Below are positions 13,383 through 14,930 of a stretch of 14,930 nucleotides of DNA, piece after piece. The notes below the pieces were generated by a model. It did no database searches, was not told where the DNA came from, and worked only from the letters and a program-made list of their open reading frames with translations. Source of the stretch: CAYRSS01 sp964426945 (GTDB taxonomy: Bacteria; Planctomycetota; Phycisphaerae; UBA1845); contig CAYRSS010000077.1 in assembly GCA_964426945.1 (NCBI GenBank), forward strand, positions 1 through 14,930. The letters are read 5' to 3'. How positions within the stretch are numbered: the first letter of the stretch is position 1; each line of letters starts with the position of its first letter. The translations under genes and the position numbers were made by a program.

Positions 13383-14930
13383 TCAGTGCTCCACCAGCGT
13401 CTCGCCCTTGACCTTGTCTTCCGGGCCGGGCTTCTCGACGTTCAGCCCCAGCGTCTTGACCGCCGCGGCCAGCTTGCCCTTGTCGAACTGGCCGATTGCC
13501 GCCAGCTCGGTGAGCGCGGCCAGCGCGACGTAGCGGTGGTCGATCTCGAACCAGTCGCGCAGCTCGGCGCGGGCCTCGCTGCGGCCGAAGCCGTTCGTGC
13601 CCAGGGCCCGCAGCCCCGCGGGAACCCACGGCGCGATCATGTCGGGCAGCATCTTGATGTAGTCGCTGGTCGCCACGATCGGCCAGGGCTCGTCCTTGAG
13701 CAGCTGCGTCACGTAGGGCACCTTCGGCGTCTCGCCGGGGTGCAGCAGGTTCCACCGGTCGCAGCGCTGAGCCTCGCGGCGGAGCAGCGAGTAGCTCGTC
13801 GCGCTCCACACGTCGGCGGCCACGCCGAACTGCTCGTCGAGGATCGTCTGCGCCTTGAGCGCCTCGCGCAGGATCGCCCCGCTGCCGAACAGGTGGATCC
13901 GCGGACGCCCCTTGGTCTTGGTCGCCTTGCGGAACTTGTAGAGCCCGCGAACGATGCCTTCCTCGCAGCCCTCGGGCATCGGGGGCTGCTCGTACACCTC
14001 GTTGGTGACGGTGATGTAGTAGAAGACCGGCTCGCGGTCGCGGTACATCTTCTGGATGCCGTCCTTGACGATCACCGCGATTTCGTAGGCAAACGCAGGG
14101 TCAAACGCCCGCAGGTTGGGGATCGTGCTGCACAGCACGTGGCTGTGGCCGTCCTGGTGCTGAAGCCCCTCGCCCGCCAGCGTGGTGCGCCCCGAGGTGC
14201 ACCCGATCAGGAACCCGCGGCAGCGCGCGTCGGCACACTGCCACGCCAGGTCGCCGATCCGCTGGAAACCGAACATCGAGTAGAAGAAGAAGAACGGAAT
14301 CGTGTTGACGCCGAAGGTAACGTTCGCGGTGCCCGCAGCCTGGAACGAGGCCATCGACCCCGCCTCGGTGATCCCCTCTTCGAGGATCTGGCCGTCCTTG
14401 CTCTCGCGGTAGTACAGCAGCAGGTGCGAGTCGACCGGCTCGTACTTCTGCCCGCCATGAGCGTAGATGCCATACTTGCGGAAGAGCGCGTCCATGCCGA
14501 AGGTCCGCGCCTCGTCCGGGACGATCGGCACGATCAGCTTGCCGATCTCCTTGTCGTCCATCAGCCGTGACAGGAGCCGCACCGCGGCCATCGTCGTGGC
14601 CATGTCGTTCTCGCCCGAGCCCTTGTGGAACTCGGCGAAGGGCTTGTCGGAGAGCGACTCGATCGGCGTGGCCCGAACCCGCCGCCGCGGCACGAAGCCG
14701 CCCAGCGCCTGACGCCGCGCCATGAGGTACTCAAACTCGGTGCTGCCCTTGTCCGGGCGGTAGAAGGGCGCGTCCTCCAGGTCCTTGTCGGCGATGGGGA
14801 TCTCGAAGCGGTCGCGGAAATCGCGCATCTCCTCGAGGGTCAGCTTCTTCTGCTGGTGGGTGATGTTGCGGCCCTCGCCCGCCTCGCCCAGGCCGTAGCC
14901 CTTGATGGTCCGGGCCAGGATGACCGTCGG
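13383..14930 (-). CDS. aceE: pyruvate dehydrogenase E1 component, homodimeric type, C-terminal part
   Basis: The subunit decarboxylates pyruvate with thiamine diphosphate and passes the acetyl group to lipoyl-E2 in the pyruvate dehydrogenase complex. The frame stays open to the window edge, so the start lies beyond 14930 and 515 residues are visible, against roughly 890 for a full AceE. Residues at the edge read TVILARTIKGYGLGEAGEG, typical of AceE. Further matches are STEFEYLMARRQALGGFVPR, DSHLLLYYRESKDGQILEEG, ITEAGSMASFQAAGTAN, FYSMFGFQRIGDLAWQ, FLIGCTSGRTTLAGEGLQHQ, DGHSHVL, and DVWSATSYSLLRREAQRCDR near the C-terminus. The ATG at 14828 is internal. There are no frameshifts. The E2 and E3 genes are not in view; nothing lies directly downstream on this strand except the shared terminator. 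Confidence 0.97.
   Translation of the reverse strand, partial: PTVILARTIKGYGLGEAGEGRNITHQQKKLTLEEMRDFRDRFEIPIADKDLEDAPFYRPDKGSTEFEYLMARRQALGGFVPRRRVRATPIESLSDKPFAEFHKGSGENDMATTMAAVRLLSRLMDDKEIGKLIVPIVPDEARTFGMDALFRKYGIYAHGGQKYEPVDSHLLLYYRESKDGQILEEGITEAGSMASFQAAGTANVTFGVNTIPFFFFYSMFGFQRIGDLAWQCADARCRGFLIGCTSGRTTLAGEGLQHQDGHSHVLCSTIPNLRAFDPAFAYEIAVIVKDGIQKMYRDREPVFYYITVTNEVYEQPPMPEGCEEGIVRGLYKFRKATKTKGRPRIHLFGSGAILREALKAQTILDEQFGVAADVWSATSYSLLRREAQRCDRWNLLHPGETPKVPYVTQLLKDEPWPIVATSDYIKMLPDMIAPWVPAGLRALGTNGFGRSEARAELRDWFEIDHRYVALAALTELAAIGQFDKGKLAAAVKTLGLNVEKPGPEDKVKGETLVEH

Noticed and set aside
13332..14570. Plus-strand open frame of 412 codons opposite aceE
   Set aside because: It is a shadow of the AceE coding strand; AceE matches its family throughout, and the shadow translation is compositionally biased.
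1..14930. tRNA, rRNA, insertion sequence or prophage genes
   Set aside because: No tRNA-like cloverleaf, rRNA segment, transposase motif or phage structural gene was recognised on either strand. Only short noncoding repeats suggest mobility.

Overview
This is high-GC bacterial DNA with ordinary housekeeping genes separated by unusually repeat-rich spacers. Three features suggest a member of the Planctomycetota, possibly Phycisphaerae-like: a secreted HAF-repeat protein ending in dockerin-like calcium-binding repeats, a glutamine synthetase of unusual C-terminal type, and spacers full of short-period repeats and small hairpins. That placement is inference. No 16S rRNA or other marker is present in the window.

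Layout. Positions 1-408 hold the 3' end of S-adenosylhomocysteinase (ahcY, +). A 570-base spacer follows, with an 8-bp-period repeat array and several inverted repeats. Positions 981-2516 (+) encode the secreted HAF beta-propeller/dockerin-like protein. Positions 2859-6197 (+) encode a very large DUF2339 membrane protein with internal duplications. A repeat-mosaic spacer (6198-6532) leads into two minus-strand genes: isoprenyl (undecaprenyl diphosphate) synthase uppS (6533-7291), which lies downstream of adenylosuccinate synthetase purA (7456-8775). An AT-richer divergent promoter region separates purA from glnA (9082-10524, +), which ends at a strong intrinsic terminator. A DUF2079-type membrane protein (10696-12576, +) and an unrecognised 181-residue soluble protein (12732-13277, +) follow. 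They converge on the 3' portion of aceE, the pyruvate dehydrogenase E1 subunit (13383 to beyond 14930, -), with a likely bidirectional terminator between them.

Functionally the genes are a loose set: the methyl cycle (ahcY), purine synthesis (purA), lipid carrier synthesis (uppS), nitrogen assimilation (glnA), pyruvate oxidation (aceE), two envelope membrane proteins and one exported protein. I see no phage, CRISPR, toxin-antitoxin, secretion or biosynthetic cluster.

The most interesting signal is in the spacers. Three separate genes (ahcY, uppS, purA) each have an array of imperfect octamers resembling GAAACGCG beginning exactly at, or in purA just before, the stop codon. All three lie in the same orientation relative to the gene, and in all three the stop codon is partly built from the repeat unit. 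Other spacers carry 9-bp-period and 7-bp-period repeats and a REP-like inverted pair. I found no clearly new protein-based system.
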